A stretch of 64,000 nucleotides of DNA from CAYJLF01 sp964371055 (GTDB lineage: Bacteria > Eisenbacteria > RBG-16-71-46 > CAIMUX01): contig CAYJLF010000006.1 of the NCBI GenBank assembly GCA_964371055.1, positions 194,561 through 258,560 on the forward strand, read 5' to 3'. A model generated the notes under the pieces. It did no database searches and had not been told where the DNA came from. It saw only the letters and a list, made by a program, of their open reading frames with translations. Position 1 is the stretch's first letter; the number at the start of each line of letters is the position of its first letter. A program made the position numbers and the translations under genes. Shown in pieces: positions 8,795 to 17,534 of the stretch.

Positions 8795-9451
8795 ATGCAG
8801 AGCATGGCCGTCGACCCCGCCGTCCTCTCGCTCCTCCCTTCCGATGCGGCGCTGAACCGAAATGACCGCGGCAGCCTGGTTGGGAGCGTGACGGTGGACT
8901 GGACGGACGAAGAACTGGGCGCCGCGGTGGGCGCCGGAAATGTTCTGGCCGAGACGGAGCTCTACCTCCGTTTCCGCCCGCGGATCCGTCGGAAAGTGGA
9001 CCAGGTGCTCCATGCCTCATCCGACGTCGAGGACTTGACCAGCATCGTCCTCGAATCGACTCTGACCGCCCTGCGACGAGGCACCTTCCGGGGCGAGTGC
9101 CGGCTCGCGACGTTCGTGCACGCCGTGGCCCGACACAAGATCGGTGAGTACCTCCGGCGCCGTCGACCCGAGCCGGCCGAACTGACCGACGAGCTGGGTC
9201 TGGCCGATCCCGGGCCATCCCCCGACGCCGGTTTGTGGAAGGAGAAGATGGCAGGGGCAGTGCGACTCGCCGTCAGCGAGCTCAAACCGAAGTATCGCGA
9301 GGTCCTTCGCCTATACTTCTTCGAAGGACTCGCCGTGCGCGAGATCGCCGTTCGCCTGGAGGTCCCGCCCCGCCAGGTGACAGAGTGGAAGGACTACGCG
9401 TTGCGCCTGATCCGCACCCGTTACGGGCCGCGCCTGGGAGAGTATCGATGA
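8795..9451 (+). CDS. ECF-type RNA polymerase sigma factor
   Basis: This 218-residue protein has only sigma regions 2 and 4. Region 2 covers LYLRFRPRIRRKVDQVL through VEDLTSIVLESTLTALRRG and ATFVHAVARHKIGEYLRRRR. Region 4 is ELKPKYREVLRLYFFEGLAV followed by the helix-turn-helix VREIAVRLEVPPRQVTEWKD. ECF factors direct RNA polymerase to a small regulon and are held inactive by an anti-sigma factor. The neighbouring gene, with a zinc anti-sigma motif and a membrane segment, is the obvious partner. AGGGAGGGACGAGG precedes the ATG at 8795. The N-terminal 40 residues before region 2 are not conserved-looking. Confidence 0.88.
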   Translation: MQSMAVDPAVLSLLPSDAALNRNDRGSLVGSVTVDWTDEELGAAVGAGNVLAETELYLRFRPRIRRKVDQVLHASSDVEDLTSIVLESTLTALRRGTFRGECRLATFVHAVARHKIGEYLRRRRPEPAELTDELGLADPGPSPDAGLWKEKMAGAVRLAVSELKPKYREVLRLYFFEGLAVREIAVRLEVPPRQVTEWKDYALRLIRTRYGPRLGEYR

Positions 9452-9480
9452 GGGGCCGGGAAGGCGACGGAGGTCCAGTC

Positions 9481-10326
9481 ATGGACTGCGCAAGGATCCG
9501 GGAGCTGGGGATCGCGGACGAGTATCGATCCGGACGGCTCTCTCATGAGGAAGCCGAAGCCTACGAGGAGCACTTCTTCGGCTGCACGGAGTGCTTCGAG
9601 GAGCTGCAGTTCGGGGACCGGCTCGCCGCCTACCTGCAGGAGGAGGGCGGAACCGCGCTGCCGGCGGCGGAAGCCGCGCCGCAGGTTCCCGTGGATCGCC
9701 CCACGGCCAGAGCATCATCGCCCACGGACCGGGATCGTCCTCGCCGCCCGGACCGGGAGCCTCCTCAGCGCCCGGCCCCCGACTCCCGGCCCCACCGCTG
9801 GTGGCTGCGGCCCGCCCCCGGTCCCGCCTGGGGCTGGGGTCTGGCGTTGGTCGCTTCGACCGTCTTCGTCGTCGGCCTGGTGGCCACGCGCGCGGAGCGG
9901 GAGGAACGTCTCCACCATTTGATCCAGCCGTTGCCTCACCCTTATCTGTCGGTCGAGACGCGCGGAGGCCCCGCGGGGGTCGATTTCGAGGCCGCGATGA
10001 AACTCTACGTGGGAGGTCAGTACGCCGAGGCCGCGACCGGGCTGGAGAGTGTGCTGGAGGATGCACCGGATGACGTCGAGGTCATCTTCTTCCTCGGTGT
10101 CGCGCGGCTTCTGGCCGGACAGCCGATCCGTGCCCGTGAAGCACTGCGCCGTGCGGTCGAGGCCGACCCGCAGTCCCCGCTCTATCGCTGGTATCTGGCC
10201 CAGAGCCTGGCGGCCTGCGGCGACCTCCGCGCGGCGCAGAGCGAGTTGGAGCGGCTGATTCGGGACCGAAGCCCGTATGCAGTCCAGGCGGAGGGGCTCC
10301 GCTCTCAGATCCGTTCGCTTCTGTGA
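9481..10326 (+). CDS. Zinc-finger anti-sigma-like membrane protein with C-terminal TPR domain
   Basis: The N-terminal 45 residues carry a zinc anti-sigma (zf-HC2) motif, EEHFFGCTECFEEL, giving the H-x3-C-x2-C signature of ZAS domains. A Pro/Arg-rich linker leads to one membrane helix (WGWGLALVASTVFVVGLVA). The C-terminal 110 residues are TPR units (AMKLYVGGQYAEAATGLESV, then VIFFLGVARLLAGQPIRARE). Predicted topology is ZAS in the cytoplasm holding the preceding sigma factor and TPRs outside the membrane as a sensing or docking surface. The ATG at 9481 has GGAGG upstream. An ATG at 9448 overlapping the sigma stop as ATGA is an alternative that would couple translation. The 3' end faces the TPR-CHAT gene, 33 bp away. 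Confidence 0.83.
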   Translation: MDCARIRELGIADEYRSGRLSHEEAEAYEEHFFGCTECFEELQFGDRLAAYLQEEGGTALPAAEAAPQVPVDRPTARASSPTDRDRPRRPDREPPQRPAPDSRPHRWWLRPAPGPAWGWGLALVASTVFVVGLVATRAEREERLHHLIQPLPHPYLSVETRGGPAGVDFEAAMKLYVGGQYAEAATGLESVLEDAPDDVEVIFFLGVARLLAGQPIRAREALRRAVEADPQSPLYRWYLAQSLAACGDLRAAQSELERLIRDRSPYAVQAEGLRSQIRSLL

Positions 10327-10359
10327 ACCCACCTGTCGTCTGATACCGACCCCGGCGGA

Positions 10360-13300
10360 TCAGGACGAGCGCGTCACGGCCGCCGGCTCACGCTCACGCC
10401 GGGATTCCCCGATCAGAACGAACGGCGCCCAGAAGAAGGGGTGCGCGTAGCTCACGCGGATCCCGGGCGCAGCCTCGGCAGCCACCAGGCGAAGGCCCCG
10501 GCGAGCCGAACGCAGCGCCTCCGCGGGATCCGCTCCGCGGGCGATCTCCTGGTAGAACCGCTCCATCAGAAGCGCGGTCGAGGCGTCGTGCACCGGCCAG
10601 AGACTGACCACGACGCTCTGCGCACCGGCGCAGAGGAATGCCCGCGAAAGCCCCAGCCAGCCTTCACCCGCGTAGAGCCGGCCGAGCCCGGTTTCGCAGG
10701 CACTCAGGGTGGCCAGGTCGCAGTCGAGCTCCAGCGAGAGCACTTCCGCCGCGTGCAGGCATCCGTCGTCCGGCCCACTTCTCGACAACATCAGCCCCGC
10801 ATGCCACGGAGACGCGGGATCGACGATCCCGTGGGTGGAGACGTGCAGACGCCGGAAGCGCGGCGCCAGCTCCCGGAACGCCGCTTCCGAGGCCTCAGGA
10901 CCGCACAGGACCACCGAGCCGGCGAAGAGCGCGCCGATTCTTCCCGCCTCGTCCGCGGCATGCCGCAGACCGGACGATGGCGCCATCACCAGGAGCCCCT
11001 CGCCATCCTGCCGGTGCCCGGAAGGCGCGCTCGGATCCCTCCGGCGTTCCGCGTCACGCGCCCGCCGGGTCGGCTCCCAGGCGAGGTATCCCGCCGAAGG
11101 GAGATAGCTCACCGTCATGAGATCATCGAGAAAGGTCTCCGCGCGCAAAGGGCCGTCGTCCCACGGCAACATCTCGAAAGGGAGGTGCGACAACGCCCCG
11201 TCCGGGACGATGTAGAGACGCGACACCTCGCCGCGGCCGGCGAGAACGGGATCGAGGAGCGCCCGGCGCAACCTCGAGGCCCGCGCCCGGTCGAAGGAGA
11301 TCGTTCCCAGGCTGCGCGGAGCGTGCCAGGGCCGGCACAACGCCGCGACCTCCCCGGCGATCTCCCGGTCGGTGACCGGCAGCTTCACCACATCGACACC
11401 GCCGGCATCCAGGACGAAGCAGTAGGAACCCCACGGCGCCAGGAAGTATTCGAGAAGGAGCGAGTCACGCCCCATCCGCGCCGAAACCCGCTCCAACTCG
11501 TCCGCGGCCCACGCTTGCGCCGGCGTCGCCGTGCCCTGAGCGCCGAGGTGCCGGCCATCGGCTTCCGCAAAATCGCCGGCACGGGGCTGCCGTCCTGCGA
11601 GGAGGTCCCGCAACGCGCGTGCCCGACAGCGTTCACTGACCTGGAAGGCGTCGACCGGTCGATCGAGATCGACCAGCAGCGCCACCGCCCGCCGGTAGAG
11701 TTCCAGGCGGCTGTCCAGATACCCGGCCTTGAACTCGTCGAGGCGCAGTCGCCCCTGCACCGATTCCACCGCGCGCATCCCCGCCTCGTAGTGCTCCAGG
11801 GCGACCTCTGCATCCGTCGCTCCGGCCGCGTCGCCGGAGGCCAGCGACGCGATCGCGAAAGCCTCGAGGCTCCCCGTGGATCGGGCCAGCCGGAGCGCGT
11901 CCCCGGCATCCTGCTGGGCGCGACGTCGATCTCCACGGGCAAGGAGCACATCGGCCCGTCGCGCCAGAGCCCGCGCCTCGTCGATCCGCCGGCCGACCCG
12001 GCGACTGAGCGCGACGCCGCGGTCGCTCAGCTCGAGCGCTCGCGGGAAGTCGCCGCGAGCCCGCGCCAATCCGGCCAGAGCGGCCGCGGCTTGTCCTTCT
12101 CCCTCCACATACCCGATGGCCGCACATAATCGGAGCGCCCGTTCACCTCGGGCGAACGCCTCGGTCGTATCCCCTTCTGCGCGCGCCAGCAGGCACAGCC
12201 CCATCTGCGCCATCGCCGAGGTCGCCTCGACGCGAGCCGCCCGCGCCACGCTATCACAGGCGAGAAAGCGGGCGCGGGCCTCCGCGCGACGCCCGAGGCA
12301 CAACTCGGTTTCGGCCACCAAAAGGAGCGCGGCGGAGAGGTAACGCGGATGCCGCAGCGACTCGGCCAGGGTCAGCGCGCGGGTGCCGGCGGCCAGCGCC
12401 GGCAGGAGATCTCCCAGGTCGGCCCGGGCCGTGGCGACATGCAGACGCCCCGCCGTCTCCATGAGGCGGTCTCCCGACGCCGTCGCGAGACAAAGGAGCG
12501 TGTCGGCGCATTCCAGAGCGCGGCCATACTCTCCGGTCTTCTCGATCGCATCGCAGAGGTATTCGAGGATCCGCCCCTCCCCCGGCCGATCCTGCTGCGC
12601 CCGCGCCAGCGGCAAGCCTCGACGAAGGATCGAGATCGCCTCTTCGAACGCGCCGCGATCGATCCGCGTCAGTCCAAGGTTCATGAGCGCCAGCGTCTGC
12701 CCCGGGAGATTCTCGAGCTCCTCGTGGATCGCGAGCGTGCGCTCGAACTCGTCCTCGGCCCGCGCGTAGTCGTGGAGGTCGAGATGCAGCATCGCGAGGT
12801 TGTTCAAGGCGAGCGCTTCGCCCAACCGGTCCCGGGCGCGGGCGAAGAACCCGCGAGCCCGGCGCCACTCGCGCTCTGCCCTCTCCGGCCGTCCCGCCGT
12901 GTAATGGGTTAGCCCAAGGAGAAGTCGCGCGTAGGCGTGGGCGGGATCGAGCCCGACCGCCGCCTCCGCCTCCGCCTGCGCTGTGGCCAGGTCATGGCGC
13001 GCGAAGGCGAGTTTGCCGAGCGCGTAGCGGGGCGAAGGGTTCCGTGGATCGCGGTCCGCGAGATCCCGCAGGAACGACTCGGCCGACGCGAGATCGCCGC
13101 GCCGCACGTGGGCATCCACCAGGTCTCGATAGGCGCGGGGCGCACGGGGGGCATCGGCGATGCTCGCCCGGAACGCTTCGATGGCCGCCTCATGGTCGCC
13201 GCGTTCGAAAGCGGCGCGTCCGATCAAATACCGATCCGATTCGCGCGGGGGAGGGGGCCGCAGGCGATCGCGGAGCGCGGGCGCCAGCGGCACCAGGACG

Positions 13301-13428
13301 GACAGGGCGATCGCCAGGCCCGCGACCCGCCGCCAGGTAGACGGGCGGCGCACGTGCCTCGCCCCATCGGTCACGGGACGCGCCCCGATCGAGGAGTCAT
13401 CCGGCCTGAAGAGAGATCGTCTGCGCAC
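10360..13428 (-). CDS. Membrane-anchored TPR-CHAT (caspase-like) protein
   Basis: This 1022-residue protein has a basic N-terminus, one membrane helix (VAGLAIALSVLVPLAPAL, about residues 35-52), then a long TPR solenoid to about residue 590 (for example AAFERGDHEAAIEAFRASI). It ends in a CHAT peptidase domain. The CHAT signature is complete: His about 862 in LHVSTHGIVD and Cys about 910 in LATLSACETGLG, followed by GEGWLGLSRAFLCAGAQSVV. CHAT domains are caspase-related cysteine peptidases (clan CD), usually triggered through an attached TPR sensor. By the positive-inside rule the TPR-CHAT part may face the periplasm. I chose GTG 13428 because GGAGGGATCAG precedes it; a GTG at 13461 would add 11 residues. 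It converges on the sigma/anti-sigma pair. Confidence 0.88.
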   Translation of the reverse strand: MRRRSLFRPDDSSIGARPVTDGARHVRRPSTWRRVAGLAIALSVLVPLAPALRDRLRPPPPRESDRYLIGRAAFERGDHEAAIEAFRASIADAPRAPRAYRDLVDAHVRRGDLASAESFLRDLADRDPRNPSPRYALGKLAFARHDLATAQAEAEAAVGLDPAHAYARLLLGLTHYTAGRPERAEREWRRARGFFARARDRLGEALALNNLAMLHLDLHDYARAEDEFERTLAIHEELENLPGQTLALMNLGLTRIDRGAFEEAISILRRGLPLARAQQDRPGEGRILEYLCDAIEKTGEYGRALECADTLLCLATASGDRLMETAGRLHVATARADLGDLLPALAAGTRALTLAESLRHPRYLSAALLLVAETELCLGRRAEARARFLACDSVARAARVEATSAMAQMGLCLLARAEGDTTEAFARGERALRLCAAIGYVEGEGQAAAALAGLARARGDFPRALELSDRGVALSRRVGRRIDEARALARRADVLLARGDRRRAQQDAGDALRLARSTGSLEAFAIASLASGDAAGATDAEVALEHYEAGMRAVESVQGRLRLDEFKAGYLDSRLELYRRAVALLVDLDRPVDAFQVSERCRARALRDLLAGRQPRAGDFAEADGRHLGAQGTATPAQAWAADELERVSARMGRDSLLLEYFLAPWGSYCFVLDAGGVDVVKLPVTDREIAGEVAALCRPWHAPRSLGTISFDRARASRLRRALLDPVLAGRGEVSRLYIVPDGALSHLPFEMLPWDDGPLRAETFLDDLMTVSYLPSAGYLAWEPTRRARDAERRRDPSAPSGHRQDGEGLLVMAPSSGLRHAADEAGRIGALFAGSVVLCGPEASEAAFRELAPRFRRLHVSTHGIVDPASPWHAGLMLSRSGPDDGCLHAAEVLSLELDCDLATLSACETGLGRLYAGEGWLGLSRAFLCAGAQSVVVSLWPVHDASTALLMERFYQEIARGADPAEALRSARRGLRLVAAEAAPGIRVSYAHPFFWAPFVLIGESRREREPAAVTRSS

Positions 13429-13834
13429 CTGATCCCTCCGGAGCGGGGCACCGGGCGCCACCCGCGCCTCTCACCCTAACGTGGGCGCCGTCCGGTCTCC
13501 AGCCTCGGCCGACGAGACCCCTTTCGCCGCTTCCCGTCTGGGACATGCAACATGTGCATAGACATTGCGTTATGCCGTCTGGCTGAACGGCGCCACCGGG
13601 CGCGCGATCGGCTGAACAGGGCGGTGCGCGACCCTCGGATCGACCGGGCGTCCGTTCCGGTCCGCTGTGCATCCTCCTAACCATCCGGACCCACGCGGCC
13701 GATCTCTTACCCGAACGCGGTCGGGCACGGATGCCGCTCACGACAGCAGGACGCCGCGTTCGCGAACCGGAGCCGGTCTGCACGGATTCGACGAGGACGT
13801 GCGGATGCCGGCCGCAGCGCGGGGAGCGGACATC
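13429..13834. other. 406-bp intergenic region upstream of the cytochrome cluster
   Basis: No gene is supported here. The region separates the divergent TPR-CHAT and 7-heme cytochrome genes and must contain promoters for both. Notable elements are a dyad ATGCA-ACATG-TGCAT at 13545-13559, a possible operator in a locally AT-richer patch, and a sigma-54-like sequence at 13723-13737. Confidence 0.5.
13723..13737 (+). promoter_or_regulatory. Candidate sigma-54 (-24/-12) promoter upstream of the 7-heme cytochrome
   Basis: The sequence GGGCACGGATGCCGC places GG and GC exactly ten bases apart, as sigma-54 promoters require. It matches the -24 GGCACG core fully, but only GC of the -12 TTGC. The predicted start near 13749 leaves an 86-base leader before the ATG. 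An NtrC-type regulator is encoded at the end of this cluster. One such match could occur by chance in GC-rich DNA. Confidence 0.3.
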
Positions 13835-15046
13835 ATGGGCAGGCATCCCGAGAGCGACGACGCGGGTCTTCGCGGATCGATGCGCGCGCGACCGCTCCGC
13901 CGCCCGGCGACGATCGCCGCGCTGGCGTTGGGCGGGATCCTTCTGGCCCCCCTTGGCCTGCAACCGCCTGGGGGCGATGCCCGCGCGAGCAACCCGATGG
14001 TTCGTCGCGGCCGGGCCGACGCGCCTGCCACGGAGCGGAGCCGAGCGACCCGTTCCGTCGAATCCGACGTCTCGCTGTCTGGTGTTAGTCCGTCCGCTTA
14101 CCACGGTACTCCCCGGTCCGCCTGCACCGACTGCCACGTAAGTGGAAGCGGGGATGGCGCCGCGCCGCGGGGACGCACCATGCTCCGCCTCGAGCCGGTC
14201 AACCTCCTCTGTCTCGACTGCCACGACGGTACGCCGGGCATTCCCGATGTCCTCGGCGCGGACATCAATGGACTCCGCGAGCGCAGCGGCGGCTACTTCG
14301 ACGCACTCGGATCGGACAATCCACGTGGACACGATCTCCTGGAATCCTCCGACGCGCTCGCCGCTTCCGCGTTATGCAGCGGCTGCCACGGAGCGCAGCC
14401 GCGGTCCCAGTTGGCCTGCGTCGATTGCCACGACCCTCACGGCAACGGCAACCCACGCCACCTGCGCTCCGCGGCCACCTCCGCGGAGACCCCGGCCTAC
14501 GGGCTCTTCAACCCACCGGGCCTGACCGGCCTCGCGAAATACGAGAGGGAGAACGTCGCCTACGGCACCCTGAACTCCGAACGCCTGCGCGAAGTGAGCA
14601 GCCTCTGCGTCGACTGTCACCATGGCTTCTCGGGCGTTCTCTACACCGGATCCGGGCCGGGACGCCATCATGTCCGGCACCCTTCCTACGACAGCGAACA
14701 CGGCGCGCAGAACTCCATCGCGCAGGGAGCGCACCGGGAATCGACCGACCCCGCGCACTGGATCCGGGGGGTGGGCAGCGGCTTCAACGGAACGACCCGC
14801 GTCCCCTTCGTGGTCAACGGCGCGATCGACTTCACCGGTGCCTCTCGCATCGATCCCGGCTCGAACGGAGTCTTCTGCCTGAGCTGCCACAAGGCGCACG
14901 GCAGCGGCAGCGCCTTCGGTCTCACCTGGCCGATCCGGCACGGGCGCATCGATCGCACCGGATGCGATCAGTGCCACGCGATCAAGTCGCTGCCGGACGA
15001 TTCCCCGTCACTGGCAGCCGACACGCCGCCGACCGCCACGCGCTGA
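13835..15046 (+). CDS. Secreted seven-heme c-type cytochrome, OmcS-like
   Basis: A signal peptide (TIAALALGGILLAPLGL) is followed by seven CxxCH motifs: CTDCH, CLDCH, CSGCH, CVDCH, CVDCH, CLSCH and CDQCH. Their context parallels the six-heme protein encoded at 16511: YHGTPRSACTDCH at the start, LLCLDCHDG second, ACVDCHDPHG, a CVDCHHGFSG followed by RHP, then CLSCHKAHGSGSAFGL and a C-terminal CxxCH. The CSGCH is the extra heme. The histidine that follows the first CxxCH in filament-forming OmcS is absent here (CTDCHVSGS), so polymerisation in the same way is doubtful. Role, inferred: extracellular or outer-surface electron transfer. The ATG at 13835 has GGGGAGCGG upstream; an ATG at 13880 is an alternative. 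Confidence 0.85.
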   Translation: MGRHPESDDAGLRGSMRARPLRRPATIAALALGGILLAPLGLQPPGGDARASNPMVRRGRADAPATERSRATRSVESDVSLSGVSPSAYHGTPRSACTDCHVSGSGDGAAPRGRTMLRLEPVNLLCLDCHDGTPGIPDVLGADINGLRERSGGYFDALGSDNPRGHDLLESSDALAASALCSGCHGAQPRSQLACVDCHDPHGNGNPRHLRSAATSAETPAYGLFNPPGLTGLAKYERENVAYGTLNSERLREVSSLCVDCHHGFSGVLYTGSGPGRHHVRHPSYDSEHGAQNSIAQGAHRESTDPAHWIRGVGSGFNGTTRVPFVVNGAIDFTGASRIDPGSNGVFCLSCHKAHGSGSAFGLTWPIRHGRIDRTGCDQCHAIKSLPDDSPSLAADTPPTATR

Positions 15047-15295
15047 GTTTCACCCCCCCCTCTCACCCGCGGGCTGGCGTTGATCGTGTCGCAACATCAT
15101 GTGAGATTTTTTGTCTCGATCGCCCTGAGGCGCGAATTTTCCCGCGGCCACCACGTAAAAACACACGCACGGGTGCGAAACTCCCGACCCCTCGCTCCTG
15201 CGACCGATCGCATCTCGAGCCGCCAGACAACACATTGCATGACAGGCAGTTCTGCGCCGAGACGGATGATCGCAGATTCGTCTCAAGAGGGAAGG

Positions 15296-15311
15296 CGGCA
15301 CGGGGGGTGCG
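15296..15311 (+). promoter_or_regulatory. Candidate sigma-54 promoter upstream of the NHL gene
   Basis: GCGGCACGGGGGGTGC carries GGCACG at -24 and TGC at -12 with the required GG-N10-GC spacing. It lies in the 289-bp gap after the 7-heme cytochrome gene, which otherwise contains only a T-rich patch near 15107. The predicted start near 15322 would leave a short leader before the ribosome site (GGGAGGA) and ATG at 15336, which weakens the case. It resembles the site at 13723. Confidence 0.35.
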
Positions 15312-15335
15312 GCATGAATTTCCGGGAGGAAAATC

Positions 15336-16439
15336 ATGCCTGGTCAGACAGCTCACCGCGGATCCCGCGAGAGGGTACCGTCGCTGCCTTGGAGCGACGG
15401 AATCTCCTTCGTGCGGCCCCGGCCGCGCCGGAACGACGCGACCCGGGACGGTCTTGCGGTGGTCCTCCTCGGCCTGGCGTGCCTGACCCTCTTCCGCCCT
15501 TGCTGGGCCTCGACCCCCCTGGCTGAGCCGCTCTTCACGGTCAGTCAGCCGGGTCCGGCGACGTCCCTCGCACTCCCGATGGGAGTCGCGGTGGACACCA
15601 CAGGGGGACTTGTCATCATCGCCGATTCGGGGAACCACCGGATTCGGATCTTCGATCTGGACGGTTACCCGATCACATCGTTCCTGCACAAGGTCGACGG
15701 CCTCCGGGGGCCGCAACTCGGCGAACCGAAGTCGGTCGCGATCGATCGTCAGGGCACCTTGTACATCCTCGACACGCAGGCCAGCTACGTGAGCGTGATG
15801 GACCTGCTGGGCAACCCGCTCGGCCGGATCGCTCCGCGCGAGTTGGCGATGCTCGATCCGGGCGGTGCTTCGCCCGGTGACGCTGACGAGGTGTTCATGC
15901 CGGTGGCCCTGGCGCTCGATCCCGACGATCGACTCGTTCTCGCCGTGGGCGGCTTGAAGAGCCGGATCTGGTTGCTCGATCACGACCGTTCCGTGCGCCT
16001 GTCCTTCGACGGCGGTGATGGGGTGCGGGAGCCGCTCGGCGCGGTCTCCGATCTCTTCGTCGACCGCGAGGGGCGGATCTACGTGACGGACGCGACCCGT
16101 ACGCCTGCGGTACGGGTCTTCTCGCCCGGCGGCCAGGAGCTCCTGGCTTTCGGTCAGAGAGAGACCGGGAACGAGAACTTCTCCCTGCCCGCGGGCGTGG
16201 TGGCGACGGACGACGGTCGGATCTGGGTGGTCGACACGATCCGCCAGATGGTCAAGGTCTTCTCCCCGGACGGGGCCTACCTCGGCATGTTCGGCGGCCT
16301 GGGGCGCGGGCTGGGTGATTTCACCTACCCGACGCGCCTCGCCACCGACGGCCGGGAAAGGCTCTATGTCCTGGAGAAGATCGGCGCCCGTCTGACGGTC
16401 TTCGAGATCCCGGAACTGGCCCTGGCCGTCAGCCCTTGA
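15336..16439 (+). CDS. Secreted NHL-repeat (six-bladed beta-propeller) protein
   Basis: This 367-residue protein has an export signal (LAVVLLGLACLTLF, then WAST) and repeated NHL blades. Examples are LPMGVAVDTTGGLVIIADSG with NHRIRIFDLDG, PKSVAIDRQGTLYILDT, DLFVDREGRIYVTDA, AGVVATDDGRIWVVDT and TRLATDGRERLYVLEK. That is enough for a full propeller. NHL proteins bind proteins or polysaccharides and often occur beside secreted multiheme cytochromes; from memory, an NHL gene also neighbours omcS in Geobacter. Its position between two OmcS-like genes suggests help in their export, maturation or assembly. GGGAGGA precedes the ATG at 15336. Confidence 0.85.
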   Translation: MPGQTAHRGSRERVPSLPWSDGISFVRPRPRRNDATRDGLAVVLLGLACLTLFRPCWASTPLAEPLFTVSQPGPATSLALPMGVAVDTTGGLVIIADSGNHRIRIFDLDGYPITSFLHKVDGLRGPQLGEPKSVAIDRQGTLYILDTQASYVSVMDLLGNPLGRIAPRELAMLDPGGASPGDADEVFMPVALALDPDDRLVLAVGGLKSRIWLLDHDRSVRLSFDGGDGVREPLGAVSDLFVDREGRIYVTDATRTPAVRVFSPGGQELLAFGQRETGNENFSLPAGVVATDDGRIWVVDTIRQMVKVFSPDGAYLGMFGGLGRGLGDFTYPTRLATDGRERLYVLEKIGARLTVFEIPELALAVSP

Positions 16440-16510
16440 ACGCGCGCGCCGCGCCCGGGGGAAGGGGAATTCGCGGTTCTAGGGGATTCCATGGGAGGAA
16501 CGCAATCGTC

Positions 16511-17503
16511 ATGAAACGCATCGCTCTGCTCGCCATTGCGGCACTCGTCCTGGGTGGCGCGGCCTACGCCGCGGACTACCATGAGGGCGCGACCCTGATC
16601 TGTTCCGACTGCCACGTCATGCACTACAGCCAGAGCCATGGCTACAACGACAACGGCGGCGGCATCTACGCACCGCTCGGAGCCGAAGGCCCGTACCACT
16701 ACCTGCTCCGCAACGACATCAACGACCTCTGCCTCGGCTGCCACGACGGATCGAACAACGCCCCCGACGTTCTGGAGCAGAACGGCGGGGTCAGCGCCAA
16801 CCGACTCGCGGGCGCTCTCAACCGCGACGGCAGCGCTCCCTACTACCATGCCACGGGCCACACCCTCGACGCGACCGACGTCGCCCCGGGCGGCACGTTC
16901 GTCAACACCGACGGGCTGAACTGCGTCGACTGCCACTTCCAGCACGGTCGCTATGGCTCCTACCGCCTGATGCGGGTTACGAGTTCGGCCGCGGCGGTGA
17001 CCTACGCGACCAGCGCCACGACCCCCGACCTGACCAAAGACGTCTGGCAGAAGGCCAACGGCGGCTCCACGCACTACGATTGGACCAACGTCGAGTACTG
17101 CGAGCCCAGCCAGACCGCCTCGAAGTACGCCGATTACTGCAAGCGTTGCCACACCGACTTCCACGGCGCCAAGGGCGGCCCGGAAGTGGGTGGAGCGACG
17201 GGCGAAGAGTGGCTCCGCCACCCGAACGCCGACGCCAACATCGGCGCCCTGACCGGCGGACACAGCAGCCTCGCGACTTACACCGGCCGCACCAACAAGG
17301 TGAAGGTCATGAGCGCCTCCGGTGGCTGGGAACCTCCAGCCGCCGACGTGACTCCCTCCTGCTTCAGCTGCCACAAGTCGCACGGGAATCAGAACTCCTT
17401 CGGGCTGATCCACATGAGCGGGACCGGCGCGATCACCGAGGAAGGCGACACCGACGGCACGACGGTGAAGCAGCTCTGCAAGCAGTGCCACGTCCAGGGC
17501 TGA
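16511..17503 (+). CDS. Six-heme c-type cytochrome resembling the filament-forming nanowire protein OmcS
   Basis: A signal peptide cleaved after GGAAYA (residue 20) leaves a 310-residue mature protein with six CxxCH motifs: CSDCH, CLGCH, CVDCH, CKRCH, CFSCH and CKQCH. Order and context match what I remember of Geobacter OmcS: first heme about ten residues from the mature N-terminus in CSDCHVMH, then LLRNDINDLCLGCH, LNCVDCHFQHGRY, YCKRCHTDFHG followed by LRHP, SCFSCHKSHG and a C-terminal LCKQCHVQG. In OmcS the histidine three residues after the first CxxCH ligates a heme of the next subunit and links the filament. The equivalent His38 is present. Predicted role: polymeric extracellular electron conduit. 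The ribosome site is GGGAGG about 12 bases upstream. A hairpin terminator follows. Confidence 0.88.
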   Translation: MKRIALLAIAALVLGGAAYAADYHEGATLICSDCHVMHYSQSHGYNDNGGGIYAPLGAEGPYHYLLRNDINDLCLGCHDGSNNAPDVLEQNGGVSANRLAGALNRDGSAPYYHATGHTLDATDVAPGGTFVNTDGLNCVDCHFQHGRYGSYRLMRVTSSAAAVTYATSATTPDLTKDVWQKANGGSTHYDWTNVEYCEPSQTASKYADYCKRCHTDFHGAKGGPEVGGATGEEWLRHPNADANIGALTGGHSSLATYTGRTNKVKVMSASGGWEPPAADVTPSCFSCHKSHGNQNSFGLIHMSGTGAITEEGDTDGTTVKQLCKQCHVQG

Positions 17504-17534
17504 TCCCTCCGAGGTCGACCTGACCGATCGTCCG

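Noticed and set aside
8795..13428. A type III-E CRISPR (Craspase) accessory locus.
   Set aside because: TPR-CHAT and a sigma factor are present, but there is no gRAMP/Cas7-11, no Csx30-like protein and no repeat array.
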